From Saccoglossus kowalevskii (lineage: Eukaryota; Hemichordata; Enteropneusta; Harrimaniidae), in the NCBI RefSeq assembly GCF_000003605.2, contig NW_003132352.1:86257-121808 (forward strand): 35,552 nt of DNA, read 5' to 3'. The notes beneath the pieces are model-generated. The model worked only from the letters and a program-made list of their open reading frames with translations. It had not been told where the DNA came from and did not search any database. Of the stretch, positions 24,556-34,407 are shown in pieces (within the stretch, counting starts at the first letter, position 1; the number at the start of each line of letters is the position of its first letter). A program made the translations under genes and the position numbers.

Positions 24556-25036
24556 CTATTGTATCATTGCAGTATTTTTGTTTTCAGTTTCTTTTTGAAT
24601 ATTCAACTAAATGGTAACTCTGTACACCATGTAGATCAATATTGGTACTGATACATACAGAAGACAAGTGTTGACTTTAAATGATTTTATCTTATCACGC
24701 GAGAACTAACCACAAGCATAGCAGGGATACTTTTTTAAAGTTGTACACCCCTACACCCACCCGGAAGCGAAATCGACAGTGTCCGTGTTTTCAATACCGG
24801 CGTTCGGTGTAATACTTTCAATGCTTATACATTCCAAACAAATACATGCACAGAATAGAGCCTGTGATTACTGTACTGTGATTACTGTACTCTAGAAACC
24901 CCTGAAGTAGTTCTTTAAAACCTTCCCCCAAATCGCCCAAATTCATCCATTGCTCCACGTCCTGCATTGGCGGAAAAATCAATTGGGCAGTCGCCTCATC
25001 ATCACCCACATCTCTCTACGTCCAGTCAGCACTTAC

Positions 25037-25134
25037 CTTAGTTTCAAATTTTCCATAAAATGTGGCAGGTCGACGGTGTCCAGAAGGACGAAATCGCCTT
25101 TCCCAAACTCGGGACCCTCGTGTGGTTCGAGCAT
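25037..25134 (-). CDS. Myo1d: Class I myosin, coding exon 1 with start codon (Myo1D/Myo1G type)
   Basis: The ATG at 25134 opens a 98-nt exon encoding 32 residues plus two bases of an Arg codon. The protein begins [20 protein letters not shown] and continues [13 protein letters not shown]. The FGK.DFVL.DTV.. .FM.NL..R arrangement matches the N-terminus of vertebrate Myo1D. The exon ends at CTAAG|GTAAGT. The split Arg codon completes exactly with the first base of exon 2 (5784), giving [13 protein letters not shown] with no frame problem. This confirms both the exon pair and the 19.3 kb intron between them. The product is a monomeric membrane-associated actin motor. The gene is oriented away from the plus-strand gene at 29593, so any shared regulation would be divergent. 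Confidence 0.92.
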
Positions 25135-25320
25135 GATTACCGATCAGCAGTGAATTAGCGCTCCACACAGTTTCCCACGGTCTGCAGATCACTCCATCAG
25201 CCGCTTCAGTTCAAAATCCAAATGGTCATGTGACTCATCGGACAACGCCCTCTATGACGTTGACAATAACTATTTGTAAACAAAGGCGGCGGTGAAAGAA
25301 CTGCCATGCGAGGGCTCGCG
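25135..25320 (-). promoter_or_regulatory. Probable myosin 5' UTR and proximal promoter
   Basis: Immediately upstream of the myosin ATG the sequence is clearly richer in CpG than the flanking introns. Visible motifs are GTCATGTGAC at 25225-25234 (an E-box of the MITF/USF shape), a CRE-like TGACGT at 25255-25260 and a forkhead site TGTAAACA at 25275-25282. An ETS-type CCGGAAGC lies inside intron 1 at 24761. No TATA box is obvious. The transcription start cannot be fixed from sequence alone. Confidence 0.45.
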
Positions 25321-28300
25321 TGATAGGAGAGATAGATACTCGCCTACTCAGTGAAAATGTTGTGAATATGCATTTGTTTGTTCATGATAGTTTTTTTTTT
25401 TACAGACGAAGTGCGCAGACTGAGCTTGGAATAATATAACAAAAAACTGTATTCCCGTTTGTGTTCAGATTTCTTAGATACCTCCATGCTTGATGATGTA
25501 AGATTATTTCTTTGACTGTGAGAGTGTAAGTTTTTTTCACCACCAAAGACATTAGAAAAAGATGTCTTTGATTTCACACACCGGTGCGTACAACTGGCCA
25601 CAGAACAAAATAAATAAACACCTTCAGGGGAAGATCACATGCCACTTATCACTTGGCAGTACATTGGACTTTTCAGTCTTCGTTTTTTAGAACAGTTTTT
25701 AATATTAAAAAAAAATGCCGACATTCGGATTGGCAACCTATATTAGCCCACCAAATCTCAAATTTGCGTGAAGTTACACAAAACGTAGCAACCTTTTATG
25801 ACGTAAGCATGGAGCCTGTACAACACTGAGATGACGTGTGTGTATCATGTCTCCCCCACAGTGCAATGTACAGAGATTATTCTGTTATTACAGTAGAGTT
25901 ATGACCAATATTTTATATACTGACTTTGCTTATCTCTAGTTCGTTCATTTTATTCGTCGCCCCATCTTCCCAGGATTCAACTATACGTATATAAATATTC
26001 ATTACGCAATATGCATGTAATGTTATATCAGTCAACAATATGTAAATTACATGTTACTGTCAGTGTTCTTTTTGAAAAAAACTGTCAAATAACCAATTTC
26101 GGCAACTGCCGTTGCGGGCGGCAACGTTATCATCCACCTCTTACACACAATCACTTCACTTGAAGTTTTATTTTGATTAGCGTCATGATTTGGTTTCAAT
26201 TTATTTAATTTATTTGTGTGTTCGTTGCACTACATCAAGCCTGAAGTCAGTGCCACAAACCATTTTTTTCTGAAGGAAGACTTTGGTCTGAAAAACTATC
26301 TTTGAAAAATATAATTACTATTAAGTATGCAGCCAGAGGTTAGAAGACCGATCATTTTCCTTGCTGTAAAATTGACAACGAAAATATTGAAGCGAAGTCA
26401 CATCAACAACTGTCCGCCGACTACAGTGTAATCTCCGAGTCGGCTAAAAATAATCGGTGAAATGCATATCTAAAATTTGTGAAACAAATGTCTACAAACA
26501 AATCAAAGTTAAACTTTAAATATACCATGTGAATACAGAATATAAACAATCATTTGTATTAACAAAATATCTGCAAAAATCAAACTCCATAACAGCCTGA
26601 GAAGGTGACACGAGCATGACCCCCATGTACCAAATTTGAACAAAATCCGTTCTGAGGTTTTTATGAGATTTTGCTTACACATACAAAGAAAAATTGTACT
26701 CAAAAATCCTATATTTGACAAACAGTTCATTCGACGAAACAAAGATAGTAGTGTTTAAAGATGTAGATTCTCAGGAGGCAACAGTACTGTTGACTTCTCT
26801 CTCCACTGGACACCAACTAACTATTTGAGTTGACTTGCAAACAAACTAGAGCTTGCAACATGATAGTTATTCCTAGAGGGCGTACTATAAGTACTATAAT
26901 ACAGTAGTCACACAATGAGGCAGTTCATATTTGTCTCAGTAAATCATTAATTTTTGACAGACACCTGTACAAAATACTTGGGCAAAAGCCAGCTAAGATT
27001 TGCTGTTATCTATTCATGTCTAAACACAGCACCGTTTTCCTGAGATCAGCCATTTGTTTTTATACTAAAATATCTGAATTACTTTGAATAAAGCTGGAAA
27101 TTATGTCCCTTAAAATAATTAGGCACCAATTTTTTTGGTAAGATATTTACATGAAACAAATACATTCGGTAGACTGCTTTCCCGCTGCTGTTTCAATCCT
27201 AAAACATGTTTGTATTCGAAATTAAATATGATGACAATGCATATTCATATTGAAACAAACTATGATAAAGGAAATAATATTATCCAAAAAAGGCCAAGGT
27301 CAACGGAGTTCAACTATGTTTTCAATAGGCGTCACAGTGCCCGTATGTTATATCATATCTTTTACCTTCATTACACTGTGGTTTAAATAATGGCGAGAGT
27401 AAGCGGGACATGGGGAATCCCCCTACCTGAATTAACTATCACACATAAACTCCCACAATGCACTGCTATGTATATACGTGATGCGCACCAGGTGGCGATG
27501 ATATTACTTTATAATAAAAAATATGCAAAAGTAAAACATGAAAATTAATATATATATATATCCATACATCGGATTGTAATCAAATATTCACGTCCTTAGT
27601 ACATTTGGTAGTACTCGTACAACTTGTAGAGCGCCCGCAATCGCTTATTACTGAGGTGTTTTTGCTAATATCCTAGGGTCAATGGTATTTAATTTCCCGA
27701 ACCTAGGGTGTACAAGATGTCCGATTGTGCAATGAAAAGGCAAGTTTAATTTCTCTGTCCCATATCTGATTGTTATTTCATCATTGCTCGTTATCTATTG
27801 GACATATATATTACACTAGCGTGTATTATTTTGCGTTAGTTTAATTTGTGTGTGTGTTAAAGTTAAAGTCAAGTCGCTGCACAGATTCTCTTTATTTACG
27901 CTGACGCAATGTCGAAATGACTCATACTTAGCACGAAAATGCCGCGGTAGGCCGGTTAAGTTGTCAGCGCCAGACGGCGGAAAATCGTAGCTTTAAGTAT
28001 CGCTACAGCTCGTCTTCACGGGATATATATGTTGCGCAATAGTCGGCCTGTTAAATTTGTTGATATTGTCGTTGTGGTAACAATCGGATAAATATAAGAG
28101 CAAAATTTCCCAATCATGACAGTCGCCATTACCGAGGACTTTTAATTTAAAGGAGGAAATGAAGTCGAAAAAAATCAAAACAATCTGTTTCTTTAATAAA
28201 CACGCTAACCACCGACCCAAATAATATTAGATGTTTATTCTATCTATGGTTTTACACTTATTAAATGGTCGATTAACGTTTTATTTGATAGCGCGAGTCG

Positions 28301-29592
28301 TTTTTTTGCGGTCTCAGCCACTTCCTTTATTCCGAGAAAACGGAGCACTTCGCGAAACTAATTTGCATTTTTTTTTTTAAATCTCATTTTCGCAGATTTC
28401 ATACTGTATTTATCCATAAACTACTGAATATAATTCTTTAAAGTAGATATATTGTTGTGTTTGTTTAGAATTGCGGTAATGAATAACGTTGTTGTTACCT
28501 GTTGTACTATATTACCTGGTAGTCAGACAAATATGCAAATTACCTGTCTGGAGTGAATAATAATGTAGTTCGGTCTGAATGTTCGCTGTTGGCAGACCAT
28601 GTATACAGCCATACATTTCAAATAACATTGAGTAATATAATTAATAGTGTGAGATTGTTTTAGATTTCAATTTCTTCTTCAATGCCATTTGCTTTTACTT
28701 GTGACAATACTAAGAAATCAGAGAGAGGTATTCACACAGAAGAGCTATGGTTTCTCCCATAGACCATAGACTCCAAATGGCATCGCATATAAAAGTTGAT
28801 AAAAGTACATAAATTTTCATATAGCACGCACTAGAAACTATCACCTATCGAGAGTATGTTTATTAAATTCTCATTATTTTTTTTAAGCCTACAGTATTCA
28901 TAGTATCCATTTTGCTAAATTTTTGCTAAATTTTTATAATAATTTGGTCCATACCGACTAGTTCAGACACTGCTTTTAGTTTTTAATCAGGAGTTTTGTC
29001 AATTTAATGACCATTTCATGTGGAGAGAAGCAGACTGTAAAAACTAATTTTGTAGATGGTGCCAAAAGTGCTCAAAATGTTAATTTGACATGTTGTAATC
29101 AGTAGGTTCATCAAAGTGGCCTTATTCCTGGTTGCTTAGTTACCAGACAAGTGAGATGGAGGGGGTTGATGTTGATTTACTTTTGGTCAGTACGACTATG
29201 CAAATATTTAAATATTTTACTATGATACTAGTTTTAGTTTTTTTTGTTGAAAATGTTTTGTATTTTAGGCATGCACATTATGTTTGAAATTTTCCAAAAT
29301 GCTTGGAAAATATAGAAGATGTGTTTGTCATTCAGTCATACACACACACAACAAAGTTGGGGAAAATATAATTTATAAAATCTCGGTCTCTGTATGTACA
29401 TTTATAACATATTTCTGAGAAAACAAGCTCGCAAATCACTGGTGGCAAAATCAACCCATCTCCCATTTATATCGTGAACATGTTGAATAACATACATGTA
29501 GCGAGCATAAAAGAAGTTCAGAGGGAAATGTGATGTATACTGCATTTTGAGTCTAATATCAAATTAATTGTATTTACTGTAAATAATTTCAG
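25301..29592. other. Intergenic space between divergent genes
   Basis: No coding exon could be supported here. The region 27900-28340 has more CpG (for example GCCGCGGTAGGCCGG and GCGCGAGTCG) and is a reasonable place for the promoter and 5' exon of the plus-strand gene, whose first recognised exon begins at a splice acceptor. Simple repeats include a TATATATATA run near 27550. The rest is AT-rich and featureless to me. Confidence 0.5.
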
Positions 29593-31020
29593 GTAGACGC
29601 AGACTTGCTACAATGCCAGAATCTGACAGGATAGACGATACACGTGTCAAATACTTGGTGGCGGACAGCTTGAATTCCAAGTACAAACTCGAGAAATGTT
29701 CAACTGATGTAAAAGTGTCTGAGAAACAACAAAAACAGAGTGTACAGTTGATACAAGGCAATGAAAAGGACACAAACTATAAAACTCTAATCCTGGATAA
29801 AACAGACAAATGTTTCATAAACAACATAACCGAGATTGAGAAATGTTCAACTGATGATATATTGTCTGAAAAACAACAACAAAAAGGTGTACGATCAATT
29901 AAAAAAAATAAAAAGAACAAAAACTGTAAAACACCTAGCAAAGAAAAGATAGAGAAATGTTTAGAACACAATAAGAAACTGGAAGACAGTAACAAATCTA
30001 CTGATGAGAAAAGACAACAAGTAATAAAACCTGTTCCATGTGAAGATAAGAATACTCAGCAATACGACAATAAACTGACTTACGTAGAGAAGTGCAATCA
30101 AATCAGCCAAGAGTGCACCAGTATTAGTGAGAGCAAGAATGGTGAATTGCGGTCTGCTTTATCCATCGGCACATCACCATCGGTAAGATTCACAGACATG
30201 ATTTTAAAGATTCCTCCAACTCACATTAAGATGCAAGTCTCAAAGGAACAACAACTGCAGATGAATATTCCAGAGAAGGCTGATGCGGATACAGTGGAAA
30301 GGGAGAAAGATATGACATCTGCTGTCAAGGAGAACGACAATATTGTCACACCACATCATGGAATGGAGGATGAAGAAGAAAGTGTAGTCGTTCCTCACAG
30401 CACAAGTAGCACTCTGGAGAATGCTCCGTTAGAAAAACCGTCCAGTTTTTGCTATAGTGAAGAAATTTTGCAGAGTGTTATTCATGAAGATTCTGCGGTA
30501 GTCAAGGATAATGAGCCAACTGTAAATTCGTCAAGTCAAGCGGACCCATCAGAGGATTCGTCTGAATCACTGGTGTCTGATGATGAACCTACCACCGTGG
30601 AGGACATCACATTCAGTGAAAGTGAGGAACTCTATGAAGAAAACAAAACAGACGTTGACGCGGATGGTTCTGAAATTGGCGGGATGTTTGTTACTAGTTA
30701 TGAAAAAGAGAAGTTTGATGAAGAAAATGAGAAAGAAGTTGATGATTGTGAGAAACATAATGAAGAACAACACTGTATTGGAAATGAAGAAGAAGCCCAT
30801 GAAAAAAGTGATGGATGCCAAATGATAGATGCAATGGATTCAAACAAAATACAGGAGCAAATCGAGCTGCTCTGTGATGGGAACAAAAAAAATGAAATTA
30901 TCAAATTTCTGGAACATAAGAAGGAGAAAGGACTAATTGAAGAACCGGAGTCTAAACGGAAAGAATGGATTGAGTGCATGAATGAGAAAAACAAATCTAA
31001 CAATACTGTATCTAATGATG
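29593..31020 (+). CDS. Unrecognised acidic protein, first visible coding exon
   Basis: The exon begins after the acceptor TAATTTCAG (ending 29592), and the first Met is at 29613 in an adequate context (ACAATGC). No in-frame stop separates acceptor and Met, so an upstream exon could add residues. From the Met it encodes 469 residues plus one base and ends at GATG|GTGAGT. Residues about 25-135 carry a divergent Cys/Gln/Lys repeat (EKCSTD...SEKQQ). Residues about 230-430 are Asp/Glu/Ser-rich and probably disordered. A charged, helix-prone segment (GNKKNEIIKFLEHKKEKG) comes near the end. No catalytic motif is visible. The composition suggests a regulatory or scaffold role, but no function can be assigned. 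Confidence 0.8.
29691..29970 (+). repeat. In-frame 147-nt coding duplication
   Basis: GAGAAATGTTCAACTGATG occurs at 29691 and 29838, 147 nt (49 codons) apart. The following codons align through SEKQQ, an Asn/Lys-rich stretch, NxKT and a closing KC(F/L). A weaker third start, GAGAAATGTT, lies at 29952. The protein therefore carries two clear and one partial copy of a 49-residue unit made by internal tandem duplication. Confidence 0.75.
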
Positions 31021-31122
31021 GTGAGTATCCACTCGTATATTTCAGAATTTGTGGCAACATTATGATGCTGTTATGTTATTATTTTGAGGTTTGCTGGGAC
31101 TTATTCATTATCATTATTTCAG
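31021..31122 (+). other. 102-nt stopless, frame-preserving intron
   Basis: The sequence starts GTGAGT and ends ATTATTTCAG, so it looks like a normal short intron. Its length is a multiple of three and it has no stop in the reading frame. If retained it adds 34 residues, including a hydrophobic run (IMMLLCYYFEV followed by CWDLFIIIIS), directly before a strongly basic segment. The end is CAGCAG, a NAGNAG tandem acceptor that would add or remove one Ala in frame. Confidence 0.7.
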
Positions 31123-31207
31123 CAGTACAAACCTTAAAGAAAAGAAAACATCGGAATAGAAAAAGAAAGAATACAAAGAAAGTGACGACCAGAAAAATAC
31201 AAACTGA
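31123..31207 (+). CDS. Second coding exon: basic segment
   Basis: This 85-nt exon (phase 1 in, phase 2 out) lies between the CAG acceptor and the donor GA|GTGAGT. It encodes VQTLKKRKHRNRKRKNTKKV followed by TTRKIQTE, a Lys/Arg cluster that fits a nuclear localisation signal or a nucleic-acid contact. If the donor is not used, translation stops at TGA two bases further on (31209-31211), giving a 532-residue product when the previous intron is also retained. Confidence 0.7.
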
Positions 31208-31526
31208 GTGAGTATGACACTTCAAATTTCTATGTTTAAAAAAAAAAAAAAATTGAATAATTGTATTAATACATGCTTGATAACTGTGTATATTATTAAG
31301 GGGCGAGTATTAATTTTTTGGGCTTAAGTTAATCAATACATTTGATGAACCATTAAAAATGCAGTTGGTATCAGTATGTTCAGACATTTACATTGGAAAT
31401 ATGTTTTGAATAGTCTGACGGCGGTGGGTTGGGGCGGGGGGCACTGTACCTGGAAGCATTTTGTAAAATTGTATTGAGCATGTACAAAAACATTAACAGA
31501 ATTTGTTTGAACTATCGTTTCGTAAG

Positions 31527-31677
31527 GTGCAAGCCAGAGTCCAAAACGAAAATCAATGGAAACCAAAAACTGCAGAGCAGTAAAGCTTTAGGGAGACAGA
31601 CTGCAAAGAGTCATGGCAAAAGAAATAGGAGTCGTGGTGGAAAGTCTGGAAACGATGGCACTACATCTCAAGGACAG
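31527..31677 (+). CDS. Third coding exon: polar Gly/Ser/Lys/Arg-rich
   Basis: The 151-nt exon is inferred from the acceptor TTTCGTAAG, the donor GGACAG|GTAATA and phase (2 in, 0 out). It reads CKPESKTKINGNQKLQSSKA and then a Gly/Arg/Ser-rich GKRNRSRGGKSGNDG stretch. I tested other nearby AG acceptors at 31535, 31541 and 31543, and each gave a stop within the exon, so this start is preferred although AAG is a weaker acceptor. The segment is likely disordered and continues the basic region. Confidence 0.6.
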
Positions 31678-31728
31678 GTAATACTTTACATAGTTTGTCT
31701 GCCTGGAGATAGTTATGTCCATATGAAA

Positions 31729-31946
31729 TACTGTAAAAAGATTAATTATTCACTGGGTTTTAATTTTGCTTATTTCGCTGACTGGAAAATGCGCTAAATT
31801 AAAACCCAGTGAATATGTAAAATTGAACACAGAACAAGTTTAAATATATCTGAATGATAAAACCGTGAATTTGAAAGCAATTGAATATGCATAAAATGGT
31901 AAATCAGCGAAATTCAAACCCATTGAAAATTAGTCATTTTACAGTA
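31729..31946. mobile_element. MITE family 1 copy inside a short intron
   Basis: The 218-bp element is bounded by TA-CTGTAAAA and TTTTACAG-TA and is the reverse complement of the copy at 16432-16642. Blocks AACCCAGTGAATATGTAAAA and GGTAAATCAGCGAAATT are shared. It occupies most of the 312-nt intron 31678-31989. Without it the intron would be about 94 nt, close to the 102-nt first intron. Confidence 0.8.
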
Positions 31947-31989
31947 CTTAATATGTTGTTTACACATTAAATTTGTTTGTATTTGCCAG

Positions 31990-32256
31990 AGTTCACTTCC
32001 GTCTACATGTGGTGCAAGGAACAGAACAACTAGTGGTAGAAGTAGTGGTGGTGATGATGAAGATGGTGATGACAATGAACGCAGGCCACGTCGCGGTCAA
32101 AACAAGGTGCCAGCAGACAAGCTTGATGAAGATGGTAGGACTAGAAAAGACAAGGAATGTGGAGAGGATGATAAAGCAGGAGATGACGTTGGCGGGGCAG
32201 GAGATGATGTTGACAGGGCGGGAGATGACGTTGGCGGGGCAGGAGATGACAATCCT
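31990..32256 (+). CDS. Fourth coding exon: Asp/Gly-rich with 7-residue repeats
   Basis: The 267-nt, phase 0-0 exon runs from the TTTGCCAG acceptor to the donor AATCCT|GTACGT. It encodes 89 residues: a Ser/Gly linker, an acidic DDEDGDDNE patch, the basic ERRPRRGQNK, then AGDDVGG-type heptad repeats. Being a multiple of three, it could be skipped without a frameshift. If its donor is ignored the frame stops at 32290. Composition again points to a disordered linker of alternating charge. Confidence 0.7.
32176..32250 (+). repeat. 21-bp coding minisatellite, about 3.5 copies
   Basis: The unit GCAGGAGATGACGTTGGCGGG and its variant ending GTTGACAGG repeat in frame from 32176 to about 32250, encoding AGDDVGG/AGDDVDR. 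It is GC-rich compared with the surroundings and likely to vary in copy number between individuals. Confidence 0.8.
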
Positions 32257-33060
32257 GTACGTTCACTCAAAATAAGTAATTCAGATTTTTAGAACTGTCA
32301 AACCAGACCAGACAGATTTTAATAATTTTGTTTAAATATTGTTAAAAGTTACATGTCTTTATGCAATATAATACCATGGGCAGATACAGAATTTTACTTA
32401 ATCTGGTCTGTTTTTTTGTAAAAATAAAAATAAACTAGAATTTTTTTTTTTTTATTGAAATCTTCAGATTTTAGTTGGTTTGTACAAAGACCTTTCTGGA
32501 TTCACACTTGAGTGAAAAATTAATACTTTCTATATTACTGATCTCATCGCATATACAAAGACATTTATCTATTATGTTATGGCAATTAATATTCCTTTAT
32601 AATGTAGGTACTTAATGTATTAGTATGTCGACTGCCGACACTCGGAGCATCCTGTGAAACTCAGCCATACAGCGTTAGTGTAAGTAACATAGTTACATAA
32701 ATATCTGGATTTTATAAGATACGCAACATTTATGAAGATTCTCCCCTTTCATGTCAGCTCAATTGCGCGCAACGATTCGTCCTTTTCTGACCAATAGCAT
32801 CATAACATGCAATGTTTGTTTCTGTAAACAGAAGAGATTGATGTTGTTGCTATATTCAAAAAGGCAAACGTGTAATATGCAGTCATGATTAGTGTCATGT
32901 TCATTTCTCTCACGTTACGTTTGTATTTCTAGAAGTGTAACGTTTGTTTTACGATTTTGTAATCCTCTCGCAATTTGTGTGTCTTCAGATGTTATCTTTT
33001 TTGCATATCACATTAATTGAATGCCTTTATCTTATAAGTCTTTGATAACAAATAATAATA

Positions 33061-33272
33061 TACTGTAGAATACTTTATTTTCGCTTGGAATTTAATTTCG
33101 CTATTTTCGCTGAAGGGATGATTCCGTGAAAATAAAATCCAGCGAATATATATTTTTTCCTATATTTCACATTAAACTCGTCAAATATCAGTGAAAATAA
33201 ATTACATACAAAACACCCAAAAAGCCATTTCAGCAAAAATTAATTCCAGCGAAAATAAAGTATTTCACAGTA
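33061..33272 (+). mobile_element. MITE family 2, full-length copy
   Basis: The 212-bp element runs from TA-CTGTAGAATACTTTATTTTCG to CGAAAATAAAGTATTTCACAG-TA. The ends are near-perfect inverted repeats of about 30 bp and the flanking TA fits a TA target-site duplication. Internal blocks match the truncated copy at 19369-19550. No ORF. Confidence 0.8.
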
Positions 33273-33321
33273 TTGTAAACTGATTTCATTTTTGTAGTCT
33301 ATGAAAATTTCAAAAACTATC

Positions 33322-33460
33322 TCTAGAATTGATTTATTTTATAGTAACATAAACGCCTGAAATTAAAGTGACAAGGTGTATCTAATTTCATTTTGGTATA
33401 CTAAAATATTTCTAGAATTGGTTTATTTTATAGTAACATAAATGACAAGGTGTATCTAAT
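33322..33460. repeat. Tandem duplication upstream of the Cys-rich exon
   Basis: TCTAGAATTG and TTTATTTTATAGTAACATAA followed by GACAAGGTGTATCTAAT occur at 33322-33386 and again at 33411-33460. The first copy has a 14-bp insertion. The second copy ends 27 bp before the acceptor of the Cys-rich exon, so it may overlap its branch-point region. Confidence 0.75.
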
Positions 33461-33487
33461 GATCAATGTGCTTTTCTCTGCTTACAG

Positions 33488-33773
33488 CCGAGACTTCCCG
33501 GTAATGTGGAACATTCTACCCATTTCAAGGATCATCTCAAGACTAGTTTCCACCTTACTCAGCGTTGGCTTGACTGCATCTGCCAATCATGTGTCTTTGT
33601 TATGGATGGTTTCCGCCATACCGAGCAGTGCCGATCGACTCAAACACGTTGTGAAATCTGCAAATCTGTGTCAGAAGTCTGTCGACTCAGCATTGAACAG
33701 TGTACTGAGATGTGCAGATGTACTATGCCATTCTGTAAGAATTTGAGACGAATTGTACAACTGGTGGACAGTG
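33488..33773 (+). CDS. Fifth coding exon: TAZ-like Cys-rich zinc-finger module
   Basis: The 286-nt exon (phase 0 in, 1 out) lies between CTGCTTACAG and AGTG|GTAAGT. It encodes about residues 638-732 of the joined protein, counted from the Met at 29613. Cys occur at about 667, 669, 672, 685, 692, 695, 702, 709, 713, 715 and 720, with His at 681. The block H-x3-C-x6-C-x2-C-K-x5-C-x6-C ending in C-x4-C with PFC-x-N has the spacing of the second and third zinc sites of the CBP/p300 TAZ2 domain, which binds transactivation peptides. A C-x4-C, x8, His arrangement upstream fits the first site in part. One usual His is Ser here and the last loop has one extra residue. Alternatives are another helical Cys-rich fold, for example of the copper-storage type. 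This is the only module in the protein with a recognisable pattern. Confidence 0.6.
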
Positions 33774-34407
33774 GTAAGTTTGTTTACCAAGATCTGTGAA
33801 TGTATCTATGGAACGGGTTGCCTTGTTACACTTTTGACTTGTGTGTTTCATGTTCATGTACATTCTGTTGCTGTGTTCTTTAGACTTTGCCTTAATTACT
33901 CTGTGTTTGTTTGTCAGCTTAACTCAGGTGAAAACTGACATTTTCAACTTCTTCTTTGATTTTGAATGGCTAAAATTTTGTTTGACACTTGGCGATAAGA
34001 GCAGAGAACAGCCACTGGTGGCACTGTATACAATCAAAACCTACTGAGGCTTGCCTACACTCATTCAGACTTGAGTGTAAAGGCCAGAAACAGTTAAATT
34101 TGGTGATAGTACTTTAGTATGATAGAAAGCATGTACTGTCTTCTAATAACCCCAATAAACAGAACCTTTTGTGAACTGCTTTTGTAACAAGACTACAATT
34201 ACAATTGTCATATCAACACCTTGTTCTAATATGGATAATATTGTTCAGAACATTATCAAGTTTTTTCTGAGGAAGACTTGCTACAAGGACAGTAGAACGG
34301 TTTCAACCATGAGGCTGCTTATTGGAAAAACATTCTGTACATCAAATATTTTACCTGAAGTGTGTTGTCATTAAAGTGTTGTCTTTTCATTCTTGCTCCA
34401 TTTGCAG
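33774..34407 (+). other. Intron between the fifth and sixth exons
   Basis: It starts GTAAGT and ends CCATTTGCAG. Short ORFs within it lack splice context and resemble nothing known to me. I see nothing else in it. Confidence 0.7.

Larger units (their letters stand above)
5785..25036 (-). other. Myosin intron 1, 19,252 bp
   Basis: The span runs from the exon 1 donor (GTAAGT, 25036 downward) to the exon 2 acceptor. It is AT-rich and contains three minisatellites (9970-11710, 13630-14145, 18630-19290), MITE-like elements (16432-16642, 19369-19550, 24421-24555), a terminal-inverted-repeat element (21096-21260), a small candidate plus-strand gene (17087-17302) and a YY1-motif patch (22014-22195). 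Between these I see only simple repeats and short ORFs with no splice context or family resemblance. This covers the stretches 5840-7800, 7860-9960, 11720-13620, 14150-16430, 17330-18620, 19560-21090, 21270-22010, 22380-24420 and 24560-25030. Confidence 0.8.
32257..33487 (+). other. Intron with MITE and local duplication
   Basis: The span lies between the donor GTACGT and the acceptor CTGCTTACAG. It contains the full-length family 2 MITE (33061-33272) and a tandem duplication (33322-33386 and 33411-33460). No coding segment is supported in the rest, which has T-rich and A-rich runs near 32440. Confidence 0.7.

Noticed and set aside
27706-27750. Short ATG ORF ending near GGCAAGTTT as a possible 5' exon with a GC donor
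   Set aside because: Joining at that donor to the exon at 29593 gives an immediate stop, so it cannot supply the start of the second gene.
31429-31526. ORF start upstream of the third exon
   Set aside because: Only the part after 31526 joins in frame with the preceding exon. The upstream part reads through the intron.
34362-34407. Upstream Met of the last exon as a translation start
   Set aside because: The TTTGCAG acceptor at 34407 and phase agreement with the previous exon show that the Met and its next codons are intronic.
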